Numbered from the stretch's first letter, positions 8,102-15,746 are shown. The stretch is DNA of 35,150 nucleotides from Streptomyces chilikensis (GCF_001642695.1 NZ_LWCC02000085.1:1-35150); one strand, 5' to 3'. Notes: a model not told the origin generated them from the letters alone. Translations and numbers: made by a program.

Positions 8102-8311
8102 CGCCCGGTGTCCAACGCCCGACATCTGCCACCCGGTGTCCGCCCCCTGCCGTCCGGCACCCGGGACCCGACGCCCGCCCAGGGCCGGCCCCGCGCGACA
8201 CCGCCGGGCGCGGGCGCTCCACCGGCGCGGCGGCATCGCGGTGCGCGCCCCCCGGACCGATCCGACGGACGAACCGGCCCGTCACCGGCGCGGCGCACCC
8301 CCGGGAATCCG

Positions 8312-8317
8312 TACCCT
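8312..8317 (+). promoter_or_regulatory. -10 element TACCCT of a leaderless transcript
   Basis: TACCCT ends exactly 7 nt before the ATG at 8325, the geometry of actinobacterial leaderless genes. It supports the choice of that ATG, which lacks a ribosome-binding site. Confidence 0.4.
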
Positions 8318-8324
8318 GGTGCCC

Positions 8325-9188
8325 ATGCCGACCGTGTCCGAAGCAGCCGCCGACCAGGACGCCTGGAAACGCCGGGACGCCCGCGCGGCGATCGACGACT
8401 ACCTCGAGCTCCTGCGCCGCGAGGGGTACGCCCTCGCCACCCGCCGACTCCGCGCGATCCTGCTGGGCGAGTTCCTGGAGCACGCCCTCGGCAGGGCGAA
8501 GACGGCCGCACTGACCGCCGGTGAGCTCCTGGACCCCGAACGGGCCTCGGCGTGGCTGGAGGCGGCCGCCGAGGGAGCCACCCGCCGGCGCAACACCCTG
8601 CGCGGACCGGACGCCCGGGCCGCGGAGGAATCGCAGCGGGCCCGGGTGCAGAGCTACAACTCCCTCGCCGCCCACCTCGGAGCGCCGGACCGCATCGACA
8701 TGCCCGCGCAGAGCGTCGGCGAACACCTCTCCCCCGACGAGGCCGACCGCCTCCTGCACACCCTCGCCGTCAAACGCCCCACGGGGGCGAACGCGGCGAC
8801 CAGCATCCGCACCGCCGCGGTCGCCGCACTCGTCGCCGGCACCGGACGCACGGTCCCCGAACTGCACCGGCTGCGCACCGACGACATCGACCTGGACCAG
8901 CGGGTCGTCCACCTCGACACCGGCCCCCACCCCCTCGACGCCCGCGCCGTGGAGGTCCTGCGCCGCTGGCTGGACGTCCGCGGCCACATCACCGCCCGTC
9001 TGGAGGGCAGCGACCCGGGCCACCTGTGGATCCCCACCAAACCCGGCCGCCCCCGCGACGGCGCCGAAGCCCTCAAGCCGGGCATCAACCGCGCCGCCGT
9101 CCGCACCCTCCACGCCGCCCACCGCACCCTGGTCCTGCAACTCCTGGGCCGCCCCGTGCGCCCGGGCGCCCTGCTGCGGCGCGACTGA
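8325..9188 (+). CDS. Tyrosine-recombinase-like protein lacking the C-terminal catalytic motifs
   Basis: 287 residues. The N-terminal half is a SAM-like core-binding domain (DDYLELLRREGYALATRRLRAILLGEFL). From about 165 it looks like an integrase catalytic core with the first arginine context (AALVAGTGRTVPELHRLRTDDIDLD). The usual HxLRH box is reduced to something like LHAAHRTLVLQLLGRP, and no nucleophilic tyrosine follows: the protein ends GALLRRD. It may be a truncated, inactive integrase or a DNA-binding derivative. The start is chosen from the -10 element 7 nt upstream. It converges on the gene at 9219-9629. Confidence 0.6.
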   Translation: MPTVSEAAADQDAWKRRDARAAIDDYLELLRREGYALATRRLRAILLGEFLEHALGRAKTAALTAGELLDPERASAWLEAAAEGATRRRNTLRGPDARAAEESQRARVQSYNSLAAHLGAPDRIDMPAQSVGEHLSPDEADRLLHTLAVKRPTGANAATSIRTAAVAALVAGTGRTVPELHRLRTDDIDLDQRVVHLDTGPHPLDARAVEVLRRWLDVRGHITARLEGSDPGHLWIPTKPGRPRDGAEALKPGINRAAVRTLHAAHRTLVLQLLGRPVRPGALLRRD

Positions 9189-9218
9189 CCGCGGGCCCGA
9201 GCGGCCCGGGTGCCGGCC

Positions 9219-9629
9219 TCAGCTGCTGCCGGCCGCGTCCCGGAAGACGGCGACGAGGTGGTCCGGCATGCGGTAGCCGACGACCTTGCCGAAGCCGGGG
9301 CCCTGCGCCTGGACCGGCGGCTCCATGCCCTGGGGCCACCACCCCTCCCGCCCGCCCCGGTCGAGGAGGCGCTTGAGGGCGGCGCTGTGTCCGCGGAGGC
9401 TGGTGCCCTCCCCGTCGCGGAGCTCCTCGGCACTGACGTATCCCCCGCGTTCGGCGGCCTCCTTGACGATGCGTCGAGCGCGAGTGGGGAGAGCGAGGTA
9501 GTAGCGTCCGGCCCGCTCGGCGGTCCAGGTGGTGTCGACCTCGATGTGCGCCGAGTGGTCGGCGAGAAGCGCGAGGAGCCTCTCCTGGAACTCAGGCGTC
9601 GGCTGGTCGACCGTCAGCGTGATCCTCAA
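9219..9629 (-). CDS. Small conserved actinomycete protein, function unknown
   Basis: 136 residues starting at TTG 9629-9627 with AAGGGAGAG on the minus strand ideally spaced. Residues about 30-90 are helical and read like a winged-helix segment (ALPTRARRIVKEAAERGGYVSAEELRDGE...SLRGHSAALKRLL), followed by GWWPQGMEPPVQAQ and a beta-rich end GKVVGYRMPDHLVAVF. I cannot name the family with certainty. Free-standing, convergent with the recombinase-like gene. Confidence 0.65.
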   Translation of the reverse strand: MRITLTVDQPTPEFQERLLALLADHSAHIEVDTTWTAERAGRYYLALPTRARRIVKEAAERGGYVSAEELRDGEGTSLRGHSAALKRLLDRGGREGWWPQGMEPPVQAQGPGFGKVVGYRMPDHLVAVFRDAAGSS

Positions 9630-9931
9630 GAAACTCTCCCTTACAACAGACCTGGATAGACGAAATCCAAAGAAGGCAACCTACACGGCCGAACCCGGAG
9701 TCGCCGCCTCCGTGCACCCTCGCTCGGAACGGTTCCGGCAAGCGCCCTCCGGCCGACGCCTGAACTATCACGGCGTGATAAGCCCGCATCGCCATCTCCC
9801 GGAGCCGCCGAGCCCCGAAGCAGGCCGAGGACCTTGCGGGCCACTGGAACCGTCCGGACGTCCGGCGAAAACCTCACCGGTCATGGCCCGCAGGGTTCGA
9901 GTTCAGCCGTGTGCTCGACTGCTTCGGACCT
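9630..9931. other. Gene-free stretch containing partition-like site 1
   Basis: 302 bp between two minus-strand genes. Apart from the 15-bp palindrome at 9766-9780 I see no gene or strong hairpin. The right end presumably holds the promoter of the gene at 9219-9629. Confidence 0.4.
9766..9780 (+). other. Partition-like palindrome, site 1
   Basis: TATCACGGCGTGATA: two 7-bp arms around a central G. The left flank (GAAC) also fits the extended consensus. Lies 2.4 kb beyond the 3' end of parB. Confidence 0.75.
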
Positions 9932-10588
9932 TCAGTCCGGCAGGGGAAGCAACCTGCCGCTCCACCGCTCATCGCCGACGTCATCCGGTTGCCTCAGCCT
10001 GATATCGAAGGCGTTCTCCACGAGTGCCAGAACGCTGTGCAGGGGCGCGACCTGGCCAGGAACGAGCCCAAGGGGCCTCATGGCGTCATCGAGTCTCGCC
10101 GGGTCCTGCCCCGTCGGTTCGATCGCCTGGAGCGTGTGGAAGTCGACGATGACCTCGCCGCCCGCCGCGTACTTGAACCAGTGCATCGGCTTCTCGTTGT
10201 AGTGGAGCACCACGGCTTCCGTGCCCGCGGAGACGCGACTCAGGATCCTCTCGTCGAGTCCGTGGACACCGCCCTGTTCCCACGCCCACGTCCACAAGCC
10301 GTCGATGCCGCTGGTGACCACGGGTTCTTCCTCGTCGAAAAGGTCGTCACCCAAGTCGTCCGCCCCGTCCACGACGTCGCGAAGCGCCAGCGTCTCCGGG
10401 TTCACCCCCATTCGGGTGAGCAGCTCCGCAGGGGGAAGATTCCGCACGAAGGTCAGCGTGTAGATGGGGAAATCGCCCTGCCGGAACACGTCCAGTCCGC
10501 GGCCCGTCCCTGTGCTCGTCATGCCGTGGATGCTGCCACGCCCCACCGACACGCCTTCCCGACCGCCGGCCACCCTCCTCTTCGCCAT
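9932..10588 (-). CDS. DUF6461-like protein
   Basis: 218 residues. The core DFPIYTLTFVRNLPPAELLTRMGVNPETL, then WTWAWEQGGVHGLDERILSRVSAGTEAVVLHYNEKPMHWFKYAAGGEVIVDF, matches the actinomycete DUF6461 pattern (a predicted sensor/immunity-like alpha-beta protein of unknown role). The ATG at 10588 has GGAG 7 nt upstream; an in-frame ATG at 10522 is an alternative closer to the family's usual start. 47 bp downstream of the TetR gene on the same strand, so possibly co-transcribed with it. Confidence 0.65.
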   Translation of the reverse strand: MAKRRVAGGREGVSVGRGSIHGMTSTGTGRGLDVFRQGDFPIYTLTFVRNLPPAELLTRMGVNPETLALRDVVDGADDLGDDLFDEEEPVVTSGIDGLWTWAWEQGGVHGLDERILSRVSAGTEAVVLHYNEKPMHWFKYAAGGEVIVDFHTLQAIEPTGQDPARLDDAMRPLGLVPGQVAPLHSVLALVENAFDIRLRQPDDVGDERWSGRLLPLPD

Positions 10589-10635
10589 GCTGCCGCTCCG
10601 AGCGCCCCGCCCGCCTCACCACGTAGGACACGCTC

Positions 10636-11214
10636 TCAGCCAGGGGCGTCGATGAGGCTGAGCACCACGGTGGTGATGGTCGAACGGGCGAGTTCCGGGT
10701 CGATCGTTCCACGGGCGGCCGCGTGGCCGAGCGCGTCCGCGGCGCCTATGAAGGCGATCGCCGCTTCCTCACCGAGGTCCGCGGCGCCGTCGGCGCTTCG
10801 TATGGCCTGCCGGCAGATGTCCACGTAGCGGCGTTCGGATTCCCGCCTGGCCTTCTCGAGGGCGGGTGTGCCGGCCAGCGCGGCCACCACTCCGCTGAGT
10901 TCGACGCCCTGGGAGACGACGCACGCGATGTGGGCCGTCGCGATCGCTTCGACCCGCTGCCGCAGATCCGGCGGGGTGCGCGCTATCGCGGCGTGCAGAT
11001 CGGCGAGGTGTCGCTGGTCGAAGTCCTGGTACAGCGAGAGGAGAAGCTCCGAGCGTGAGGGGAAGTGATCGTAGACGACGGGCTTGGAGACCCCTGCTCT
11101 GCTCGCCAGGTACGCGAGCGTGAGCGCGTCGGTGCCTTCGGTGGCGATCACATCGCGGGCGATTCCGACGAGCTGGGCTCGCCGTTCGGTGCTGGAGAGT
11201 CGTCGCTCGGCCAT
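10636..11214 (-). CDS. TetR-family repressor
   Basis: 192 residues from the ATG at 11214. The helix-turn-helix lies at about 10-55: RRAQLVGIARDVIATEGTDALTLAYLASRAGVSKPVVYDHFPSRSELLL. The C-terminal part is a TetR ligand-binding fold. It diverges from the NAD(P)H oxidoreductase gene across an 83-bp gap that holds a near-ideal operator, so it most likely represses that gene and itself, responding to an electrophile or quinone-like compound. An upstream in-frame GTG at 11235 would add 7 residues. Confidence 0.85.
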   Translation of the reverse strand: MAERRLSSTERRAQLVGIARDVIATEGTDALTLAYLASRAGVSKPVVYDHFPSRSELLLSLYQDFDQRHLADLHAAIARTPPDLRQRVEAIATAHIACVVSQGVELSGVVAALAGTPALEKARRESERRYVDICRQAIRSADGAADLGEEAAIAFIGAADALGHAAARGTIDPELARSTITTVVLSLIDAPG

Positions 11215-11253
11215 GCACGGCAGTCTCTCACCCACCGGTAACCTACTACTAGT

Positions 11254-11272
11254 AACCTACTGTTGGTAGGTT
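11254..11272. promoter_or_regulatory. TetR operator between divergent genes
   Basis: AACCTAC, five bases, GTAGGTT: perfect 7-bp arms. A direct copy of GTAACCTACT also occurs 14 bp upstream (11238-11247), giving a second half-site. Placed between the TetR start and the oxidoreductase start. Confidence 0.7.
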
Positions 11273-11297
11273 GCCTTTTGGGAGAACGGAGTTGTCG

Positions 11298-11906
11298 ATG
11301 CACGCCTTGCTGGTCGCCACGAACCCGGACCCCCGGTCCCTGACGCATCACGTGCGGGAAAAACTCGAAGCGGCACTCCACCCGGTGTCGGTCGAGACCG
11401 CCGACCTGTCCAAGGAGCGGTTCGACCCGACGTACACGCTGGCGGACCGCCGGGCGTACCAAGAGGGTGGCAACCATCCGGCCGACATCGTCCGTGAGCA
11501 CCGTCGCCTCGAGCGCGCCACCGATCTCGTGCTGATCTTCCCCGTGTACTGGTGGTCGATGCCGGCACTGCTGAAGGGGTGGATAGACCGTGTCTTCGTC
11601 AACGGCTGGGCCTTCGAGCACTCCCCCGCTTCAGGCCTCCGGCCGAAACTGGGGGCACTCACCACGCATCTTCTGCCCATCGCCGGCGATGACTCCGGCG
11701 CGTACGAACGCCACGGGTACGAGCAAGCGCTGCGGACGCAGATCGAGCACGGAATCGTCGACTACTGCGGCAGCCGGCGCGGTGCCACGGCATTCATCTA
11801 CGAGTCCGAGCAGGCTTCCTCCGAGGCCACGGCACAAAGTGTCGACCGCGCGGTGCGGATCATCAGCGGGGCCATTCACGCCCGCTCGCGGCCGTTGTCC
11901 GAATGA
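11298..11906 (+). CDS. NAD(P)H oxidoreductase, flavodoxin-like quinone-reductase family
   Basis: 202 residues. MHALLVATNPDPRSLTHHVREKLEAAL is the N-terminal flavin-binding strand-loop-helix of the NQO1/KefF/MdaB-type family; LVLIFPVYWWSMPALLKGWIDRVF is the signature segment. It would reduce quinones or nitro-compounds with FMN or FAD and NAD(P)H in the cytoplasm. The ATG at 11298 has GGAG upstream. Controlled, by position, by the divergent TetR repressor. Confidence 0.85.
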   Translation: MHALLVATNPDPRSLTHHVREKLEAALHPVSVETADLSKERFDPTYTLADRRAYQEGGNHPADIVREHRRLERATDLVLIFPVYWWSMPALLKGWIDRVFVNGWAFEHSPASGLRPKLGALTTHLLPIAGDDSGAYERHGYEQALRTQIEHGIVDYCGSRRGATAFIYESEQASSEATAQSVDRAVRIISGAIHARSRPLSE

Positions 11907-12098
11907 GCCGTCCTCGTCCTGAGCAGGTGCGGGTCAGCAGGGTGTGGACGGCTTGGACGGTGTGCCGATGCGGCGGGTGGAACAGCGGGCTCGCCGCAGG
12001 AGCCGCCAGATCTTGAGTGGGGCGAAGGCACCGGCCCGCCGCGACGGTGCCCGCACCCGGACCACCCGTCACCCCTCCTCCCCGGGAGGTCTCGCACG

Positions 12099-12143
12099 GA
12101 CGAGAGCCCCGTCCCCGGCACTTCGGCCGGGGCGGGGCTCGTC
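12099..12143. terminator. Large GC-rich hairpin downstream of parB and the oxidoreductase
   Basis: Left arm GACGAGAGCCCCGTCCCCGG pairs with a right arm that ends GGCGGGGCTCGTC, with two small bulges and a loop near CACTTC. It lies between two converging genes and would serve both strands. There is no T-tract, which is common for streptomycete terminators. The rest of 11907-12176 shows only a short GTCGGT-type repeat just outside the parB stop. Confidence 0.5.
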
Positions 12144-12176
12144 GGGGGAGTCGGTGTCGGTCTCGGTGTCGGTGGG

Positions 12177-13409
12177 TCACTCCCCCACGTCGGCGGCGCG
12201 CAGGATCTCCGACAGAAGGGCCGGGTCGTTCTGCCGGAACTGCTTGAGGAGGTAGGTGACCATGGTTCCCAGGTCGTGGGGGGCCATCTTCCGCTCGAGG
12301 TGCATGCCGACGTAGAGCGGCTGGTCGTACGGCAGCTTCTTGGGCTGCTGGTCCGCATCGGCGCCGGCGCCGACACCGGTGTCCGCCGCTTGGGCGGCAC
12401 GGGGCTCCGGGACGGCTTCGGCGCTCACCGCAGGGGCGTCGGCCGGCACCGCGACCACCGGCACGGAGGTGGGCGCCGGCGCGGTGGAGGTCTCCCGGTC
12501 CACCGCTCCCCCGCCGACCCGCCGCTCCCCCGCCGCCTCGACGGACGTCACCGCCGCCGCTTCCGCACCCGGCTGGGCCGGCGGAACCGGCACCGACCGG
12601 TCCGCGGAGGCTACCGCGGTCTCCTCGTCACGAACTATCACGGCGTGATAATCCGCGCCCCTCTCCCCCGTCGTCGCCCCGGCGTCCGCGTCCCGGTCCC
12701 GCCGCGCGGCCGCGGCACGCTCGTCCGCCTTGGCCTTCTGCTCCTCCGGCGAGAGCTTCCCCAGGTTGCGGACGTGCTCGACCTTCCGCACACCCTCGAC
12801 CAGGTCACGCTGCAGCTCCGGGCTCAGCTTCAGCAGCGACAGCTTGCTGGAGATGGTGCCCTGCGGGATGCCGAGCCGCTTCGCCGCCTTGGTCTGCGAG
12901 CCGTAGTGGTCGACCAGGGTCTGCAGTGCCTGCGCCTCCTCCAGGTCGGTCATGTCGTCGCGGTGGTAGTTGGCGACGAACGCGGCCTCGAGCAGCGCCT
13001 CGTCGCTGCTGACGCGGGCGTTGTCCACGCGTACCGGAATGGTGGCGAGCCCGACCCGGCGGGCGGACTCCAGCCGGCGGTGGCCGTCGATCACGATGTA
13101 CTGGGCGCCCTCCTCGAGGTCCCCGGCCCGCTCGGGCCGGTCCCGCAGGTAGGCGTCGACCGTGGCGACGACGATCGGCAGGATCACGCCGAGTTCGCGC
13201 ACGGTCTCGACCGTGTCGTCGAGGTTGCGCAGGTGGTTGCGCGGGTTGTCCGGGTTCTCGCTGATGAGGGGGAGGGGGAGCTCGGTCACCGAGGCCAGCT
13301 CGGCGGACTCCCCACCGGTCACCCGCTCGATCGCGGTCCGCCGGGAACTGCGCGCCCCCCGGGCGGCTCCGAACGCGGGGGCGGTCCCCAGCATGTCCGC
13401 CTTGCTCAT
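12177..13409 (-). CDS. parB: ParB-family centromere-binding protein
   Basis: 410 residues. About 40-130 is the ParB/Srx CTPase domain (ENPDNPRNHLRNLDD, then YIVIDGHRRLESARRVG, the C-motif box). About 140-215 is the DNA-binding helix-turn-helix (LQTLVDHYGSQTKAAKRLGIPQGTISSKLSLL). A long acidic, alanine- and proline-rich linker (about 225-350) follows, then a C-terminal domain (LPYDQPLYVGMHLERKM...YLLKQFRQNDPALLSEIL) likely for dimerisation. It would bind the TATCACGSCGTGATA palindromes, spread, and stimulate ParA. The linker residues YHAVIV (254-259) are encoded by one of these palindromes. The ATG overlaps the parA stop (ATGA), so the genes are coupled. Confidence 0.93.
   Translation of the reverse strand: MSKADMLGTAPAFGAARGARSSRRTAIERVTGGESAELASVTELPLPLISENPDNPRNHLRNLDDTVETVRELGVILPIVVATVDAYLRDRPERAGDLEEGAQYIVIDGHRRLESARRVGLATIPVRVDNARVSSDEALLEAAFVANYHRDDMTDLEEAQALQTLVDHYGSQTKAAKRLGIPQGTISSKLSLLKLSPELQRDLVEGVRKVEHVRNLGKLSPEEQKAKADERAAAARRDRDADAGATTGERGADYHAVIVRDEETAVASADRSVPVPPAQPGAEAAAVTSVEAAGERRVGGGAVDRETSTAPAPTSVPVVAVPADAPAVSAEAVPEPRAAQAADTGVGAGADADQQPKKLPYDQPLYVGMHLERKMAPHDLGTMVTYLLKQFRQNDPALLSEILRAADVGE
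12636..12650 (+). other. Partition-like palindrome, site 2, inside parB
   Basis: TATCACGGCGTGATA within the parB reading frame; on the coding strand it encodes YHAVI in the flexible linker, where sequence constraint on the protein should be low. Confidence 0.75.
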
Positions 13410-14569
13410 CGGCCCGCTCCCTTCGCGATCTGCCGCATGGCCTCCGCCTGGTCACTGTGCGGTGCGTACGCGAGCAGCGGCCTGCGCATGCGGACCGCCT
13501 CCCGCTGCTCCTTCAGATCGCTGATGACGGCGAGGACCGGGGGGTCACCGATGCTCTTCCACTGCTCCAGGGAGCTGGTGGCCACGTAGCCCCGGCGCGA
13601 GTCGTAGAGGTTGACGACCAGTCCGAGGTAGTCGATCTCCATCCGCAGGTCCTCGCAGAGGTCCTCGATCTGCTGCGACAGCATCGTGTACGCGGTGGCG
13701 GACGAGTCCTCCGCGAGCACCGGGATCAGCACGCCGGAGTGCCCCGCGGCCTCGCCGCGGCGGCGGCGCCCGTAGTACAGGCCGGCGTCCATGGCGATGC
13801 CGAGGCTGGGCGGGCAGTCCAGGATGATGACGTCGTACTCCGGCTCGATGGGCCGCAACGCCATCTCCAGCGCCGCCTCCTTCTGGAAGCCCCGCTTCTG
13901 CGCGGACAGTATGCCGAGGCTGGAGTCGAGGAGGAACCCGTCGAAGCACGACGGGAGGAGGTGGAGCCGCTTCTCGAAGCGCTCCTCCTCTATCACCGTG
14001 ACGAGCTCGCGCAGGTCGCCGTCGGACTCACCCCGCATGTGGGCGACGAGACTGTCGTGGTCGGGCTCGATCTGCGGGACCCCGAGCTGCTCGCTGAGGT
14101 GGCCCTGCGGGTCGTAGTCGACGAGGAGGACCCGCTTGCCCGCCTCGGCGTAGGCCTGGGCGATGCCCGCGGAGACGGCCGTCTTGCCGACGCCGCCCTT
14201 CTGGTTGCAGACGACGATGCGCGCCGGCTCGTCGCCCCGGGCGTCGGAACGGGGGGACGGGTTGGCGTCCAGCCAGACGCGGACCGACTGGGCCAGGCCC
14301 TGCGTGTAGGAGACGCCCCGCTCGCCGCAGCTCTCCTTGAACTGGTCGTACAGCCCGGTCGGAAGCCACGTGGAGAACGACCTGGCTCCCGCCGTGTCGA
14401 TGTCGGGCGCCGGACGACTGCTCGCGCGCCAGTCGTTGACGGCCGTGGTGACGGCGTCCTGGATGTCCAGGCCGAGCTCGGCACATCGGATCTTGAGTTG
14501 CTGCTGGAGGGCCGAGGGCAGCTTGGACGCCACCTTTTCCCGGTCTCCATTGGGGTAGGGAGAGGACAT
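13406..14569 (-). CDS. parA: ParA-family partition ATPase with tandem ribbon-helix-helix N-terminus
   Basis: 387 residues. The ATPase begins at about 116: deviant Walker A KGGVGKT (124-130), LLVDYDPQGHLSEQL (Walker A'), and VIILDCPPSLG (Walker B). The first 105 residues contain two related segments, about 14-48 (ASKLPSALQQQLKIRCAELG...VNDW) and 67-101 (STWLPTGLYDQFKESCGERG...VRVW). They share LP, L, Q, K, C, E, G, V and W at matching spacing and look like two ribbon-helix-helix units in one chain. This would let ParA bind its own operator, the palindrome abutting its start codon. The ATG at 14569 is chosen because the -10-like TATGCT lies just upstream (leaderless); the open frame extends to 14857 without ParA-like sequence. 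Confidence 0.92.
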   Translation of the reverse strand: MSSPYPNGDREKVASKLPSALQQQLKIRCAELGLDIQDAVTTAVNDWRASSRPAPDIDTAGARSFSTWLPTGLYDQFKESCGERGVSYTQGLAQSVRVWLDANPSPRSDARGDEPARIVVCNQKGGVGKTAVSAGIAQAYAEAGKRVLLVDYDPQGHLSEQLGVPQIEPDHDSLVAHMRGESDGDLRELVTVIEEERFEKRLHLLPSCFDGFLLDSSLGILSAQKRGFQKEAALEMALRPIEPEYDVIILDCPPSLGIAMDAGLYYGRRRRGEAAGHSGVLIPVLAEDSSATAYTMLSQQIEDLCEDLRMEIDYLGLVVNLYDSRRGYVATSSLEQWKSIGDPPVLAVISDLKEQREAVRMRRPLLAYAPHSDQAEAMRQIAKGAGR

Positions 14570-14589
14570 GACGTCAGCATACTGACGTC
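14570..14589. promoter_or_regulatory. parAB operator with overlapping leaderless promoter
   Basis: GACGTCAG, four bases, CTGACGTC: perfect 8-bp arms directly against the parA start codon. On the minus strand the centre supplies TATGCT, a -10 hexamer ending 6 nt before the ATG, so a repressor bound here would block transcription. The obvious candidate is ParA through its ribbon-helix-helix N-terminus. Confidence 0.65.
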
Positions 14590-14721
14590 CGTGGGGAAAT
14601 TGATGCAGCCGTGCCGTTGATTGGTCAGGTTTCGTGCCGGTCCGCGTCCCGCACCTGCCGCGTCGACCGCTCCCATCCGCCCGTCCTGGTCCTGCGTCGC
14701 GGTGGAACGGGCCCTCCCGCC

Positions 14722-14727
14722 TAGGCT
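14722..14727 (+). promoter_or_regulatory. -10 element TAGGCT, leaderless
   Basis: TAGGCT followed by exactly 7 nt and the ATG at 14735. There is no ribosome-binding site. It decides the start of the following gene. Confidence 0.5.
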
Positions 14728-14734
14728 CTACTTC

Positions 14735-15217
14735 ATGCCGATCGCGCCGTTGCCTCCCTGCTCGACCGCCGAGCGGGTGTCGCTCGTCGAGCGTCTGAGC
14801 GTCCTGCCGTTTCCCGTACGCGAGGGGAACGCCGAGCAGAACGACCCCGGGCACCATCTGGCCGTGCTCCTGGAGAGCCGGGACTTCTGGGACGACCGCA
14901 GCGAGGAGGCCGTCGACACCGCCCAGCGCGAGATGGACGCCGAACTCGCCGCGATCAGCGATTCTCTGACCCGGCGTTGGGGAACCTCACGAACCGTCGA
15001 CCTGTGGCCGTTCACCGGCTGGGACGCATGCGGCGAGGCCGCGCCCCCGGCACCCCAGCCGTTTCTCTCGCTCGCCATGGTCGCGGGTGACGTGCGGGTG
15101 TGGCGCGTACCGGAATCCGATCGCTGGGTGGGTCTCGCCGTCGGGCAGGCCGACCCCGAGTGGCCGCTCCAACTGCTCGCGGCGGTCGGCAAGGTTTCCG
15201 TTCTCCCCAGCCGGTGA
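14735..15217 (+). CDS. Conserved hypothetical protein
   Basis: 160 residues, start set by the leaderless promoter. Acidic, with an alpha-helical first half (TAERVSLVERLSVLPFPVREG...HHLAVLLESRDFWDDRSEEAVDTAQREMDAELAAISDSLTRRWG) and a beta-rich second half (TVDLWPFTGWD...PFLSLAMVAGDVRVWRVPESDRWVGLAVGQADPEWPLQLLAAVG). I know similar proteins in Streptomyces genomes but no function. It diverges from parA; the shared intergenic region is short. Confidence 0.7.
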   Translation: MPIAPLPPCSTAERVSLVERLSVLPFPVREGNAEQNDPGHHLAVLLESRDFWDDRSEEAVDTAQREMDAELAAISDSLTRRWGTSRTVDLWPFTGWDACGEAAPPAPQPFLSLAMVAGDVRVWRVPESDRWVGLAVGQADPEWPLQLLAAVGKVSVLPSR

Positions 15218-15271
15218 GCGTGGGGCAGATAGAGCCGCACCGGTCCGTCGGCCTCACCCTGCCCGCGCGAT

Positions 15272-15286
15272 TATCACGGCGTGATA
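15272..15286 (+). other. Partition-like palindrome, site 3
   Basis: TATCACGGCGTGATA with central G, 73 bp left of site 4 (about seven helical turns). Confidence 0.75.
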
Positions 15287-15344
15287 GTGCCCGGAGCGGC
15301 CGACGTCGCTTCGTGCGCCCAGAGCACTTCGGCGGCTCCGTGAT

Positions 15345-15359
15345 TATCACGCCGTGATA
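15345..15359 (+). other. Partition-like palindrome, site 4
   Basis: TATCACGCCGTGATA with central C, opposite in centre orientation to site 3. Confidence 0.75.
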
Positions 15360-15567
15360 TTCGGCCAGGACGGTGTTGCGCGCGGGCTGCCGTAGGCGCG
15401 GATGTACGAACCTCCACAGCGAGTGGCATCGGCGCGTTGCCGCGAGCAGACCCAGCGGATCGCGGGCGCCGGTTCGCCGACCGCACCCGGGTCCGGCACA
15501 CCGCGGTCCACGTCTGCCTGGAGGCAGGACATGGCCGATCGGTGGTCTCCTGGCCCACTCCGGGAAC

Positions 15568-15582
15568 TATCACGGCGTGATA
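15568..15582 (+). other. Partition-like palindrome, site 5 (longest)
   Basis: TATCACGGCGTGATA flanked by GAAC and GTTC, so the perfect palindrome extends to 23 bp (15564-15586). It gives the best view of the full site. Confidence 0.8.
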
Positions 15583-15746
15583 GTTCGCCGCTCCTGGCGT
15601 GACATCGTCCACCCGCTCTTGGGCGGATCGCCTCCCTGTACGTGATCCGGAGGCCGCCAGTCCCTGGGTATCGGGCAGGGGTCCAAGAGGCCCCAACAGA
15701 AGTCGATGGCGGTATGCCCATCGGCCCGGATGCTCGTGGGCTGTCC

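Larger units (their letters stand above)
15218..15746. other. Gene-poor region with three partition-like sites (probable centromere core)
   Basis: 529 bp with no convincing gene on either strand. It contains palindromes at 15272, 15345 and 15568, the densest cluster in the window. Reading frames present here are products of GC bias. Confidence 0.55.

Noticed and set aside
12276-13589. Plus-strand frame opposite parB
   Set aside because: Shadow of the well-supported ParB frame; R/G/V-rich without motifs.
13990-14003. Possible degenerate palindrome TATCACCGTGA in parA
   Set aside because: Second arm and spacing do not match the 15-bp consensus, and the codons are ordinary for the ParA sequence.
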